A DNA stretch of 40,622 nucleotides from Elusimicrobia bacterium GWA2_69_24 (GTDB lineage: Bacteria > Elusimicrobiota > Elusimicrobia > UBA1565). The notes below the pieces were generated by a model. The model had not been told where the DNA came from. It ran no database searches and saw nothing but the letters and a program-made list of their open reading frames with translations. Each line of letters opens with the position of its first letter. Positions within the stretch are counted from its first letter, which is position 1. Below, piece after piece: positions 1 through 7,867 of the stretch. The translations under genes and the position numbers were made by a program. The stretch is from positions 1 to 40,622 of the forward strand of contig MGTY01000056.1 in NCBI GenBank assembly GCA_001799695.1. The letters run 5' to 3'.

Positions 1-476
1 GGGATGGGACTTTCGTGCGCGAAGCTGAGGACGAAGAACTTCCCCCCGAGAGGGATGACGCAGAATTCCTCGGAGGCGAGCGCGGGGGCGCCGGCCGGGG
101 GGGCGGAGGGGTCCCCGAGATCCACGGGGTAGCCGTGGCGGTAGACCCAGACCTTGCGTCCGCCCGCCTTGACTTGCCGGACTCGTTCGGGGGCCTTGCC
201 CATGGTGGTGGCTTCGAAGCCCTTGAGGAACGCGTCCGGCCCGGCGTAGCGGGAGCCCTTGCCACCGAGCAGGCGGACCTTGATGACGTCGAGGCCGCGC
301 GAGAAGCGGACCCCGGGGTCGGCGGCGGTCCCGGACTTCTCGGATTCCCAGCCAGCGGGTCCGGAGAAGCGGGCGGCCCCGAGGGTCTCTTGGACAGGCT
401 GCGGCACGGGAGCCTCCCCGGCCCCGGCGAGGGCCGATGCGATGACGGCGGCGAGCAGAGCGGTCTTAGTGGTCAT
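1..476 (-). CDS. Exported protein of unknown function, 3' end beyond window
   Basis: Reading the minus strand from ATG at 476 gives about 158 codons with no stop before the window edge, so the C-terminus is missing. The N-terminus (MTTKTALLAAVIASALAGAG) looks like a Sec signal peptide with likely cleavage near residue 20. The rest is a compact soluble domain with the segments GWESEK, FSRGLDVIKVRLLGGKG and KFFVLSFAHESP. I recognise no family. Its ATG overlaps the TGA of the upstream HELLGH gene (ATGA, 474-476), so the two are probably translationally coupled and act in the same compartment, the periplasm or cell surface. The gene is real because it keeps the codon bias and signal peptide expected here, while the opposite-strand reading frame has low-complexity shadow composition. 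Confidence 0.75.
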   Translation of the reverse strand, partial: MTTKTALLAAVIASALAGAGEAPVPQPVQETLGAARFSGPAGWESEKSGTAADPGVRFSRGLDVIKVRLLGGKGSRYAGPDAFLKGFEATTMGKAPERVRQVKAGGRKVWVYRHGYPVDLGDPSAPPAGAPALASEEFCVIPLGGKFFVLSFAHESPI

Positions 477-2080
477 TTCCAGTGTTCCGGGTGTTCCTTC
501 TTGTCCTTGGCGTGCATGGCCTGCAGTTCCCCGAAGGTGACCTGCCCGGGGGAGGGGGGCGAGAAGCTCTCAGAGGCTTTGCCGCGGGTGACTTCCTCAA
601 GCCGGGCGCGGCGGACCTGGAGGCGCGCCTCTTCCTCGGCGAAGAAGGGCTTTGAGAAGGCGGCTTTATGGCGCGCCAGCCGGGCCGCGCCCTCCGTCGT
701 CTCGTAGTAGGCGATCGTCGTTTCGAGGTGCGCGATGATGCCCTTGAGCGTCGCCGTCCGCGACGGGGCGTATTTCTTCACGTTGTTGTCGATCAGCTCG
801 AGCAGCGAGGCGAAATCGGCCTGCACCATCTTGTGGATGGAGACGAAATGCACGATGATGGGCCGCCAGCTCTCCCAGCTCGAGACGAAGCCCGGCATCC
901 CGGCCAGCTCCTTGCGGACGCGCTCCAGGCGGGACTTGAGCGTGGCGACGCCGTCGCGGATCTCGTCCGCGTTGAAAGTCGTGGTGTAATAGGGCAGGTT
1001 GACGCGCAGACCCTGATGGTACTCCTCGGGATCCTTGAGGTAGCGCCACATGTGCCCGTTGTCCAGCTTGGCGCCGAGTTCCGCGGTCACGATCCAGCCT
1101 ACCAGGCCCGCGTTGGCCTCGTTCTCCCGGTAGATGCCGTAGGCCGGGAACACTCCGGCCTTCTTGGCCCGAGCCGATTCGAGCCCGTGCCCCAGCAGTT
1201 CGTGCCCGAGGGTCGCGGTCATGTAATGGCGCCGGAACTGGGGGTCGGTCTGGAGGTAGTCGCGGTTGAGGGAGATCTGGATGACGTCGCCTGCGGAGTT
1301 CGCGTAGCCGCCCGAGGCGTTCATGACCTTCTTGCCGTTCTGCGTGAGCACCTGGGAGTTCGCGATCTCCACGAAGCCCACCCGGGCCTTGGCCCCGGTG
1401 GCCACGAACTCCGAGGCGAGCTGGCGTCCGGTGGGGGTCCCCAGGAGCAGCCCCACGGACTCGACCAGGGCCGCCTTCTGCTCGGCGTCCCCGGCGAGCT
1501 CCACGCGCTGGAGGAACTGCGCGATGAGGCCGTCGCCCGAAGCGGCCATCCCCCCGCCTGAGACCGACAGGGTCCCCGCCTTGGCGTCCTTGCCCTTGGC
1601 CGGAGCGGGGCCCAGCTGCAGGGGGTTGAGGGAACGCAGGAACTCCCGCTCGGGCTCGGAAAGGAGGGGTCCCCGGTGCCAGAACAGGAGCTGGGCCGCC
1701 TTGAGGTCTTCCGCGGTGAGCGTGCCGGCGGCCTTCTTGGCGCGCAGGACCTCCACGCGCTCGCGGGCCGGCGCCGTGAAGAAGGGCTGGGCCGCGGCCA
1801 GGGTGACGAGGTGGGCCTTCGGGGACGAGGGCCGGGTGTCGTCGATGTAGCTGCCCCGGAGCACGTAGCGGCCGGGGTCGGAAGCCTGGATGGACTCGAG
1901 TTCTCCGGGGAGCAGGCCGGGCGGGACTCTGAGGTCGAGCGGAGCATCGGCTTCCTGCGTCCCGGGAGGGACCGGCGAAGGGGCGTCGCAGAACCGGCAG
2001 GCCAGGGCGGACGCGGCGAAAGAGGCGGCGAGCAGGGCCGCAAAAAGGATGCGCCTGAGGATCGGGACAAGGGGGGTCAT
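473..2080 (-). CDS. Exported HELLGH-motif putative metallopeptidase
   Basis: The 535-residue product has a signal peptide (RRILFAALLAASFAASALA, cleavage probably before Cys-Arg-Phe-Cys; the lipobox is poor, so SPI is favoured). I start it at ATG 2080, because the GTG six bases upstream would touch the GAAGG ribosome site. The centre holds HELLGH at residues 293-298, followed about 26 residues on by ENEANAG. This is a zincin-like arrangement (His, Glu, His, then a downstream Glu). HELLGH is also the zinc motif of dipeptidyl peptidase III (family M49), but the spacing and the rest of the protein do not resemble M49, so I infer a metalloprotein of unassigned family. The C-terminal third is helical and charged. 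A 4-nt overlap with the next gene suggests co-expression. Protease activity is inference. Confidence 0.8.
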   Translation of the reverse strand: MTPLVPILRRILFAALLAASFAASALACRFCDAPSPVPPGTQEADAPLDLRVPPGLLPGELESIQASDPGRYVLRGSYIDDTRPSSPKAHLVTLAAAQPFFTAPARERVEVLRAKKAAGTLTAEDLKAAQLLFWHRGPLLSEPEREFLRSLNPLQLGPAPAKGKDAKAGTLSVSGGGMAASGDGLIAQFLQRVELAGDAEQKAALVESVGLLLGTPTGRQLASEFVATGAKARVGFVEIANSQVLTQNGKKVMNASGGYANSAGDVIQISLNRDYLQTDPQFRRHYMTATLGHELLGHGLESARAKKAGVFPAYGIYRENEANAGLVGWIVTAELGAKLDNGHMWRYLKDPEEYHQGLRVNLPYYTTTFNADEIRDGVATLKSRLERVRKELAGMPGFVSSWESWRPIIVHFVSIHKMVQADFASLLELIDNNVKKYAPSRTATLKGIIAHLETTIAYYETTEGAARLARHKAAFSKPFFAEEEARLQVRRARLEEVTRGKASESFSPPSPGQVTFGELQAMHAKDKKEHPEHWK

Positions 2081-2127
2081 CCTCACCCTTCAGTATACCC
2101 CCGGGGAGCGTTTTTCGCCATAGTTGA

Positions 2128-2133
2128 TATAAT
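2128..2133 (+). promoter_or_regulatory. Extended -10 promoter, leaderless start
   Basis: TATAAT preceded by TGA (extended -10) ends 6 nt before the ATG at 2140. No good -35 hexamer lies upstream. The spacing puts the transcription start at or next to the start codon. Confidence 0.65.
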
Positions 2134-2139
2134 CGGGCT

Positions 2140-3903
2140 ATGACCCAGGAAACCATCGCGGAACAGAAGCGCATCGCCGTCCTCATCGCTCTCCAGGCCC
2201 TGTGCGGCCTGATCACCGGGACGCTGGCCTCGGTGATCATGGCGTCCATCGCGTCGCCGAATTACGAGAACATCCTCATGACCCACCGGATGGCGGCGGA
2301 TTTCCGGGACCTCGCGTTCATCTACCGGTGTCTGGAATTCTTCGGCTCCCTGAACTGGCCGCTGCTCACCGGCGCTTTCATCCTTTCCTGGGTCCTGACC
2401 GCGCGCTGGATCAACCCGGGCCTCCGGGAATTCCCCTTCTCGGTGCTGCCCCGGCCCCTGCTGGCCTGGACCGCGGTGATCGTCTCCGGAGGGGCGTTCT
2501 GGCTGGGGCTCACCGCCGTCGGGGGGCAGGATTTCCTGAGCGGAGGGGGCTTCAAACCTGCAGCCCTGCTCGGCGCCGCGGCCGGCGGCGCGGTGTGCTG
2601 GCTGGTCCTCTCCTCCTGGGGCTGGGCCGGGGGACTCGACTCCTGGCTGCCGCGCTCCGGGACCCGGTCCTGGTGCAAGGCCGCCCTGGCCGGCGCCTGC
2701 TTCGGGGCGTGCGCGAGCCTGCTCTTCCAGTCCGCGGAAAGGGTCTTCCAGTTCCTGTTCCAGTGGGTGCTGGAGGTGGGTTTTCCCTCCGCCGAGGTGA
2801 ATCCCCGCCAGGGGCTCATCGTGTTCAGCCTGCCTCCCGCGATCGCCGCGTTCACCTTCGCGGCCGGGTTCGGGCTGGCCCCCGCCTGGTCTCCCGAAGA
2901 CCTCTCCCTCGCCGCCCGCCTGCGCCGCGCCCTGCTCCCCGCGGCCGTCATGGCCCTCGGCGCGGTCTGGGTCCTGGGGCTCCATGGCCGCGCGGTGCGG
3001 GAGAACCAGTGGCGCGCCGGGACCCTCTTCCAGGCCGCCCAGCTTCCCGACGCCGAGGCCCCGGTCTGGACCCTCGTCGCCCTCGGGGCCGACGGCAGGC
3101 GCGGGCCCACGCTCCAGCCCTGGCGGCTGGAAACGCGTTCCGCCCAGACCATCCCCGCGACCGAAGCCAACATCCGGGCACTCGAGCGCTTCCTCGCGCA
3201 GGGAGAGAAGAACAGCCGTTTCCGCCGGGAAGCCGCCGAGGCGCTGCTCGCGTCCACGCGGGTCCTGTGGGACCGGGAAGCGGCCATGACTGCTTCGGCG
3301 GCCATCGGGGACCGGCTCCTCGAACCGAACCTCCAGCTGGCCTGGCTCGTGCGCTCGGCCCCCGTGACCCCGGCCAACCGCGCCCGCCTTGAGGTCTTCT
3401 CGGACCCGGGACATTATCAGGCGCGGGGCCGCTCGGCCTGGAACCTAGCCAAGGCCTGGCAGCGCTTCGGGGCGCCGGACCGGGCCAGGCCCTGGCTCGC
3501 CGCGGCCCGCCTCAGCTACACCCCGGCCCAGGATGAGGAGCTCGCGCTCCCGGCGGAGAGCCCGTTCTCCGGCGGCGTCGCGCAGGGGAGCCTCATCCTG
3601 GACGGGAAGCCCCTGGCCGGGGCGCGGGTCGGGGTATTCGCCCTGAAGGACAAGACCGGAGCGCTGTCCTTGCCCACCCCGGGGCTCCTTCCCGCCGACC
3701 TGGCGGACGTCCGGATACTGGGAGCCGATGGAGCGTTCCGCTTCTCGGGCTTGAGCGCGGGGCGCTATGGCCTCTGCGCGCTCGTGCCGCCGGGGCTGCT
3801 CGCCCCCACGGACACGCCGAAAGCCGCGGCCCTGCCGGGCGTCTTCTCGGTCTCCCAGGGCGCGAGCCGGGCCGACCTGGGCCGCATCGTCTTGAGCCGA
3901 TAA
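2140..3903 (+). CDS. Polytopic membrane protein with C-terminal Ig-like/carboxypeptidase-regulatory-like domain
   Basis: The protein has 587 residues. The N-terminal half has about six to seven hydrophobic segments (starting IAVLIALQALCGLITGTLA and ending near LLPAAVMALGAVWVLGL). A soluble part of about 200 helical residues follows, then a C-terminal beta domain. That domain reads SLILDGKPLAGARVGVFALK, then GADGAFRFSGLSAGRYGLCA, the typical pattern of a carboxypeptidase regulatory-like (CarboxypepD_reg) fold. The soluble half is probably extracytoplasmic. No catalytic motif is visible and I cannot name a family. It is transcribed divergently from the HELLGH gene with only about 60 bp between, and has its own -10 six bases upstream of the ATG and no Shine-Dalgarno. 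The methyltransferase gene follows after 20 bp. Confidence 0.8.
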   Translation: MTQETIAEQKRIAVLIALQALCGLITGTLASVIMASIASPNYENILMTHRMAADFRDLAFIYRCLEFFGSLNWPLLTGAFILSWVLTARWINPGLREFPFSVLPRPLLAWTAVIVSGGAFWLGLTAVGGQDFLSGGGFKPAALLGAAAGGAVCWLVLSSWGWAGGLDSWLPRSGTRSWCKAALAGACFGACASLLFQSAERVFQFLFQWVLEVGFPSAEVNPRQGLIVFSLPPAIAAFTFAAGFGLAPAWSPEDLSLAARLRRALLPAAVMALGAVWVLGLHGRAVRENQWRAGTLFQAAQLPDAEAPVWTLVALGADGRRGPTLQPWRLETRSAQTIPATEANIRALERFLAQGEKNSRFRREAAEALLASTRVLWDREAAMTASAAIGDRLLEPNLQLAWLVRSAPVTPANRARLEVFSDPGHYQARGRSAWNLAKAWQRFGAPDRARPWLAAARLSYTPAQDEELALPAESPFSGGVAQGSLILDGKPLAGARVGVFALKDKTGALSLPTPGLLPADLADVRILGADGAFRFSGLSAGRYGLCALVPPGLLAPTDTPKAAALPGVFSVSQGASRADLGRIVLSR

Positions 3904-3923
3904 TTTATATCATCTGCCACCGC

Positions 3924-4889
3924 ATGGATCCGATCGAGACTCCAGCCGCTCCGCGCTGCCCTTCCTGCGGGAGCGACCCCATGGAGAAGGCTTTCGACTC
4001 CCTGGAGACGGGTTTCTCGGTGCTGCGCTGTCCGGATTGCGGCCTGGGGCGCACCTGGCCGCCGGTCCCCGCGGTCGAGCTCGGGCGCTGGTACCCCGAC
4101 TCCTATTATGGGAAGGAGAACGTCCGGTTCAATCCGGTCTTCGAATCCCTGACCCGGGTGTTCCGGCGGCGCCGTTCGGCGGTCCTTTACAACCGGGTGC
4201 CCCGGGGGCCGGTGCTGGACGTGGGCTGCGGGCGGGGCTTCATCCTGCGCTACCTCAAGGACCTCGGCTACGAGGCCCACGGCGTGGAGTTCTCCGAGAC
4301 CGCGGCCTGGCATGCGCGCAGCGTGCTGGGGCTCGAGGTGGAGACCGGCGATTTCCTGTCCGGTCCCCACGAGCGGGACCGCTATCACGCGGTGATCTTC
4401 TGGCATTCCCTGGAGCATCTGCCCAACCCCTTCGAGGCCCTGGCTCGGGCGCGCGAACTGCTCAAGACCGGAGGGCTCCTGGCCGTGGCCGTGCCCAATT
4501 TCGACAGCGTGCAGGCGCGCTGGTTCGGCCGGTACTGGTTCCATCTCGACGTTCCGCGCCACTGCTGGCACTTCGGGACCCAGTCGCTGGAGGGGGCGCT
4601 GGTCCGCCACGGGTTCCGGATCGTCCAGACGGGGCATTTCTCCCTCGAGCAGAATCCCTACGGCTGGATCCAGAGCTGCTATGATGCGCTCGGGTTCGAG
4701 CACAACCTCCTGTACGACGTGCTCAAGAACCGCAACGCGCGTTCGCGGCGTCTCCGGGAGCGGCCGTTCCAGCTCCTGGGGGTCCTCCTGCTGCTGCCGC
4801 TGGCGCTGTCCGGGGCCCTGGCCTTGACGCTGTGGGAGACCGTCGTCCGGCGGGGCGGCACGGTCGAGGTCTTCGCGATCAAGGAATGA
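3924..4889 (+). CDS. Class I SAM-dependent methyltransferase with N-terminal zinc-binding motif
   Basis: The 321-residue protein begins with a rubredoxin-like CPSCG...CPDCG pair (residues about 12-40), then a Rossmann methyltransferase domain: motif I VLDVGCGRGF, acidic motif II GVEFSE, and FWHSLEHLPNPFEAL around motif IV. This layout is that of Methyltransf_23-type enzymes acting on sugars or lipid-linked intermediates in surface polysaccharide clusters. A hydrophobic C-terminal segment (LLGVLLLLPLALSGALALTL) suggests membrane attachment. The stop overlaps the ATG of the next gene (ATGA at 4886-4889), a membrane glycosyltransferase, so a role in envelope glycan or glycolipid modification is inferred. 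The substrate cannot be told from sequence. TATCAT ten bases before the ATG may be its own weak -10. Confidence 0.85.
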   Translation: MDPIETPAAPRCPSCGSDPMEKAFDSLETGFSVLRCPDCGLGRTWPPVPAVELGRWYPDSYYGKENVRFNPVFESLTRVFRRRRSAVLYNRVPRGPVLDVGCGRGFILRYLKDLGYEAHGVEFSETAAWHARSVLGLEVETGDFLSGPHERDRYHAVIFWHSLEHLPNPFEALARARELLKTGGLLAVAVPNFDSVQARWFGRYWFHLDVPRHCWHFGTQSLEGALVRHGFRIVQTGHFSLEQNPYGWIQSCYDALGFEHNLLYDVLKNRNARSRRLRERPFQLLGVLLLLPLALSGALALTLWETVVRRGGTVEVFAIKE

Positions 4890-6352
4890 GCGTCCCGAGC
4901 CGACGCTGGTGCCTGATCCTCGTGTTCTGCGCCTCGGTGCTGATGCACCTGCGGGGGATCTCCTCGCCCGTGCTGGATTATCACCATCACCGGCAGTGCA
5001 ATACCGCGTCCATCGCGCGCAACTTCCATGAGGGTGGGCTCCGCTTCCTCCACCCGCAGATCGATTGGGACGGCGGCCGCCCCGGCTTCGCGGCCACGGA
5101 GTTCCCGCTCTACATGTGGCTCATCGGCCTCCTCTGGCCCGTGTTCTTCGGCGAGCTCTGGGGACGCCTGCTGGCGGTGCTCTGCTCGGCCCTGACGGCG
5201 GTCTATCTCTTCAAGTTCCTCGAGGCGAAGCTCGGCCGGGAGGCGTCATTCTACGCGGCCCTGCTCTTCTCCTGCGTCCCGCTGGAGATCTATTTCGGCC
5301 GCACGGTGCAGCCCGAGGCCATGGCGCTGCTGGCCACGATCGCGGCCTTCCACCATTGGGACCTTTCCCTCGGCCCCGGGCGGCCCCTGAGGCAGTGGCT
5401 GGCGGCGGTCCTCTGGGCGTTCTTGGCCATCGCCCTCAAGATCCCCTACGGCTACATCCTCGCGCCCCTGGCCGCCCTCGCGTGGGTCAGGCTCGGCCGG
5501 GAGTCCTGGCGCGATGCGCGGGTCCTGCTGGCGCCGGTCCTGGCCCTGGCGGGGGTATTCGCCTGGTACCGGTACGCGAGCGGCGGTTCCTATGTGGTGC
5601 CGACCCATGCCGGGGAATTCCGGGGGCTTCTGGAGTATGGGCAGCTGCTCAAGTTCGTGCGCTTCCAGTTCGTTTCGCGTTTCCCGGAATTGGCCGCGAC
5701 CTACGGCGGGCTCATCCTCATGTTCTTCGGGGCGCGGGAGATCGTGCTGCGCCGGAAGATGCGCTTTTTCGCCGCCTGGTTCCTGTCTATCTGCGCGTAC
5801 ATCGTGGCCGGAGGACGGTACACCTTCGCGCATGAGTACACCTCCCTCCCGTTCGTCCCGGTCAACGCGGCCTTCATGGGCGCGGGGCTGGTCATCCTGC
5901 GCGAGCGGGTCGCGGCCGTCCGCCCGGAGCTGCGGCGCTGGGCCCGGGCCGGGCTGGCGGCGCTGGTCCTCGCGATCCCCGTGCACGGGGTCCTGCGCAT
6001 ACGGCATTGGTACCGCCTCAGCCACGAGGCCTTCCTGGAAGGCGCGCGGGTCGCGGCCGCCGTGGGCCGGCCGGGCGACCTGTTCGTCACCAACGACCGT
6101 ACCGCCTCGGCCGCGCTCTTTTACCTGCACCGCCGCGGCTGGGGCTGGGATTTCCGGGAACAGGGCGAGGAGCGGACCTGGGCGATGCTCGAAAAGGCCC
6201 GGAGCGAGGGCGCGCGCTGGCTCCTGACCGAGAAGGAAATGGGCTTCTCCGACCCGTCGGCGCCCTTCGCCAGGAAGTTCCACGAGCGCTTCCCGGTGGT
6301 CTACGACGGCGGCGCCCTGCTGGTCTTCGATCTGGCCGGCAAACCGGCCTGA
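4886..6352 (+). CDS. GT-C fold membrane glycosyltransferase (PMT/ArnT-like)
   Basis: The 488-residue polytopic protein starts at the ATG overlapping the methyltransferase stop; the longer upstream reading would run through that gene. An N-terminal membrane helix leads into a periplasmic loop with LDYHHHRQ and ATEFPLYMW, the acidic/aromatic region typical of PMT_2 and ArnT-like lipid-linked sugar transferases. About nine further hydrophobic segments and a C-terminal soluble domain follow (GDLFVTNDRTASAALFYLHR). These enzymes move a sugar from a polyprenyl phosphate to lipid, protein or glycan on the outer face of the inner membrane. The family assignment rests on topology and the loop pattern, and the acceptor is unknown. 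It is co-transcribed with the upstream methyltransferase. Confidence 0.8.
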   Translation: MSVPSRRWCLILVFCASVLMHLRGISSPVLDYHHHRQCNTASIARNFHEGGLRFLHPQIDWDGGRPGFAATEFPLYMWLIGLLWPVFFGELWGRLLAVLCSALTAVYLFKFLEAKLGREASFYAALLFSCVPLEIYFGRTVQPEAMALLATIAAFHHWDLSLGPGRPLRQWLAAVLWAFLAIALKIPYGYILAPLAALAWVRLGRESWRDARVLLAPVLALAGVFAWYRYASGGSYVVPTHAGEFRGLLEYGQLLKFVRFQFVSRFPELAATYGGLILMFFGAREIVLRRKMRFFAAWFLSICAYIVAGGRYTFAHEYTSLPFVPVNAAFMGAGLVILRERVAAVRPELRRWARAGLAALVLAIPVHGVLRIRHWYRLSHEAFLEGARVAAAVGRPGDLFVTNDRTASAALFYLHRRGWGWDFREQGEERTWAMLEKARSEGARWLLTEKEMGFSDPSAPFARKFHERFPVVYDGGALLVFDLAGKPA

Positions 6353-6380
6353 CGGGCGTCATCCGGCGCCTTTTCCGCTG

Positions 6381-6386
6381 TATAAT
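6381..6386 (+). promoter_or_regulatory. -10 element, leaderless start
   Basis: A perfect TATAAT ends 5 nt before the ATG at 6392. There is no Shine-Dalgarno between them, so the mRNA very likely begins at the start codon. Confidence 0.65.
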
Positions 6387-6391
6387 GCACC

Positions 6392-7231
6392 ATGGCCCTG
6401 CCGATAGCCCTTGCCGTCCTCGCCTGCGCCGCCGCGCTCGACCCTTCCGGGACGGCCCGCGCCCAGGAGGGCTATGCCTTCCAGCAGCTCCAGGCTCTGG
6501 CCCAGGACTCGGCGCGGCGTCCCCGGGCCGAGGCGCCTCCCGTGGGGGGAGGGCGGGCGCTTCCCGCCGCCCCCGGCAGCGAGGCCGTCGGGTCCTATGT
6601 TTCCGGCCGGCTCAACCGCGCGGCGCGCCTGCCCCCGGCGGGGGACGGCTTCGTCAAGATCGAGCGCCGGCGCGGCCGCGCCTGGGGGACCGACGAGCTG
6701 GCGGCCGCTCTTCAGGCGATCGGCGCCCGCTACCGGAAGGCCTTCCCGGACGGCGCGCGGGTCCAGATCGGGGACTTGAGCGGGAAGAACGGCGGTACGA
6801 TCACCCTGCATAAGTCCCACACCAACGGACTCGACGCGGACATCGCCCTGGCGGCCGCCGGCGAGCGCGAGCAGGATCCGGAGCGCGAGGGCTTCGACCG
6901 GGATTTCGTGGAGAACGGCCGCCTGTCCGGTGATTTCGACGCGGCCGCGAACTGGGAGCTCGCCCGCGCGGCCGCCGCGCAGCCCCTGGTCGAACGCCTG
7001 TTCGTCGCGCCCGAGGTCAAGGCCCTCTTCTGCCGGCTCCACGGCGCGGAGCCGGAGAGCCGGGACGCCCTGCGCATACTCCGGCCCGCGGCGCATCACA
7101 GCGACCATTACCACCTGCGCCTGCGCTGTCCGGCCGGGGACAGACGCTGCGTCCCCCAGGCCCCGGTCGCGGAGGGGACGGGCTGCGACGGCATCGGAGC
7201 CCTGGGCGAAGAGTTGGACTCCCCGGATTGA
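6392..7231 (+). CDS. mepA: Penicillin-insensitive murein endopeptidase, MepA-like (M74)
   Basis: The 279-residue exported protein has a signal peptide (MALPIALAVLACAAALDPSG). The M74 signature SHTNGLDADIAL places zinc ligands His143 and Asp150, and the third-histidine region is seen as HHSDHYHLRLRCPAGDRRC near residues 232-250. Both match the MepA LAS-type metallopeptidase pattern, including the trailing CPAG...C. MepA cleaves the D-Ala-meso-DAP cross-link of peptidoglycan in the periplasm. The segment between the signal peptide and catalytic domain (residues about 25-75) is low-complexity. It appears to be a single-gene unit with its own -10 just before the ATG, between the glycosyltransferase and the Fur-family regulator. 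The family is firm; the exact bond cleaved is inferred from the family. Confidence 0.88.
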   Translation: MALPIALAVLACAAALDPSGTARAQEGYAFQQLQALAQDSARRPRAEAPPVGGGRALPAAPGSEAVGSYVSGRLNRAARLPPAGDGFVKIERRRGRAWGTDELAAALQAIGARYRKAFPDGARVQIGDLSGKNGGTITLHKSHTNGLDADIALAAAGEREQDPEREGFDRDFVENGRLSGDFDAAANWELARAAAAQPLVERLFVAPEVKALFCRLHGAEPESRDALRILRPAAHHSDHYHLRLRCPAGDRRCVPQAPVAEGTGCDGIGALGEELDSPD

Positions 7232-7256
7232 CGCCGCCGCGGCAGACTGCTATAAT
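7228..7256 (+). promoter_or_regulatory. Sigma70-type promoter of Fur-family gene
   Basis: TTGACG (7228-7233), 17 bp, then TATAAT (7251-7256) with an extended TGC. The predicted start near 7263 leaves a leader of about 14 nt. The leader ends in the palindrome ATCAATTGAT (7267-7276) directly before the ATG, a possible autoregulatory operator. Confidence 0.75.
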
Positions 7257-7276
7257 GCATTGTCGGATCAATTGAT

Positions 7277-7801
7277 ATGCAGACGCAAAAACCATCCGCC
7301 GCTTCCCGTTCCGAGCTCGTGATCTTCAAGGACGCCGGCGGTCCGGCCGCGGCGCCGGCGGGCTGGCGCGAGCAGATCCTGGACCGCTTCCGGACGCACC
7401 TCGATTCCCACGGGCTCAAGCTCACCCATCAGAGGTACGCCATCCTCTCCCATCTCCTGGACGCGAAGGTCCACCTCACCGTGGACGACATATTCCGGGA
7501 GCTCAAGAGCTCGGATCCCACCTTGGGCAAGGCCACGGTGTTCCGCACCCTGAACCTGCTGGAATCAGCCGGTATCGCGGACCGGGTGTCCAAGGCCGAC
7601 GGGAAGGCGCATTTCGAGGTCAAACTGCTGCGGCCGCACCACGACCACGCCATCTGCATCGCCTGCGGCGCCATCGAGGAGATCCGGGACGAGAAGATCG
7701 AGCGCTACCAGAACGAGGCGGTGGCCGCGATCGGCTTCGTCCCGCTGTGGCATCGGCACGAGGTGTTCGGCCATTGCCGCCGCTGCAGCGGAGGTCGGTG
7801 A
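7277..7801 (+). CDS. Fur-family metal-responsive transcription regulator
   Basis: The 174-residue protein has the winged-helix start LKLTHQRYAILSHLL and recognition-helix region LGKATVFRTLNLLESAG. The Fur-type metal core HHDHAICIACG follows, and a second cysteine pair HCRRC sits at the very end. Two CxxC pairs suggest a structural zinc, and the HxH residues fit the regulatory metal site. The N-terminal extension of about 35 residues is longer than in most Fur proteins. Whether it responds to iron, zinc, manganese or peroxide cannot be read from sequence. The next gene encodes an outer-membrane protein with AT-rich palindromes upstream, so it is the obvious candidate target. The promoter is strong and consensus-like. 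Confidence 0.9.
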   Translation: MQTQKPSAASRSELVIFKDAGGPAAAPAGWREQILDRFRTHLDSHGLKLTHQRYAILSHLLDAKVHLTVDDIFRELKSSDPTLGKATVFRTLNLLESAGIADRVSKADGKAHFEVKLLRPHHDHAICIACGAIEEIRDEKIERYQNEAVAAIGFVPLWHRHEVFGHCRRCSGGR

Positions 7802-7835
7802 TATTTTTTTAGCCTGACATTGAGATGGAGTATCA

Positions 7836-7854
7836 ATTGCGGTGATATTGCAAT
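7836..7854 (+). promoter_or_regulatory. Candidate operator upstream of outer-membrane protein
   Basis: ATTGCGGTGATATTGCAAT is an inverted repeat (5-bp arms ATTGC/GCAAT) containing the palindrome ATTGCAAT. It lies 13 bp before the start codon and 35 bp after the Fur-family gene. A run of seven T at 7804-7810 directly after that gene could also belong to a terminator with the CCGCTGCAGCGG palindrome at its 3' end. Confidence 0.4.
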
Positions 7855-7867
7855 CAAAGGAGAGCTG

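Noticed and set aside
15..707. 230-codon plus-strand open frame at the left edge
   Set aside because: Low-complexity Gly/Arg/Glu shadow spanning two minus-strand genes joined by an ATGA overlap.
1187..1204. Assigning the HELLGH protein to dipeptidyl peptidase III (M49)
   Set aside because: The second motif differs (ENEANAG, about 26 residues away), no other M49 features are seen, and the protein is secreted.
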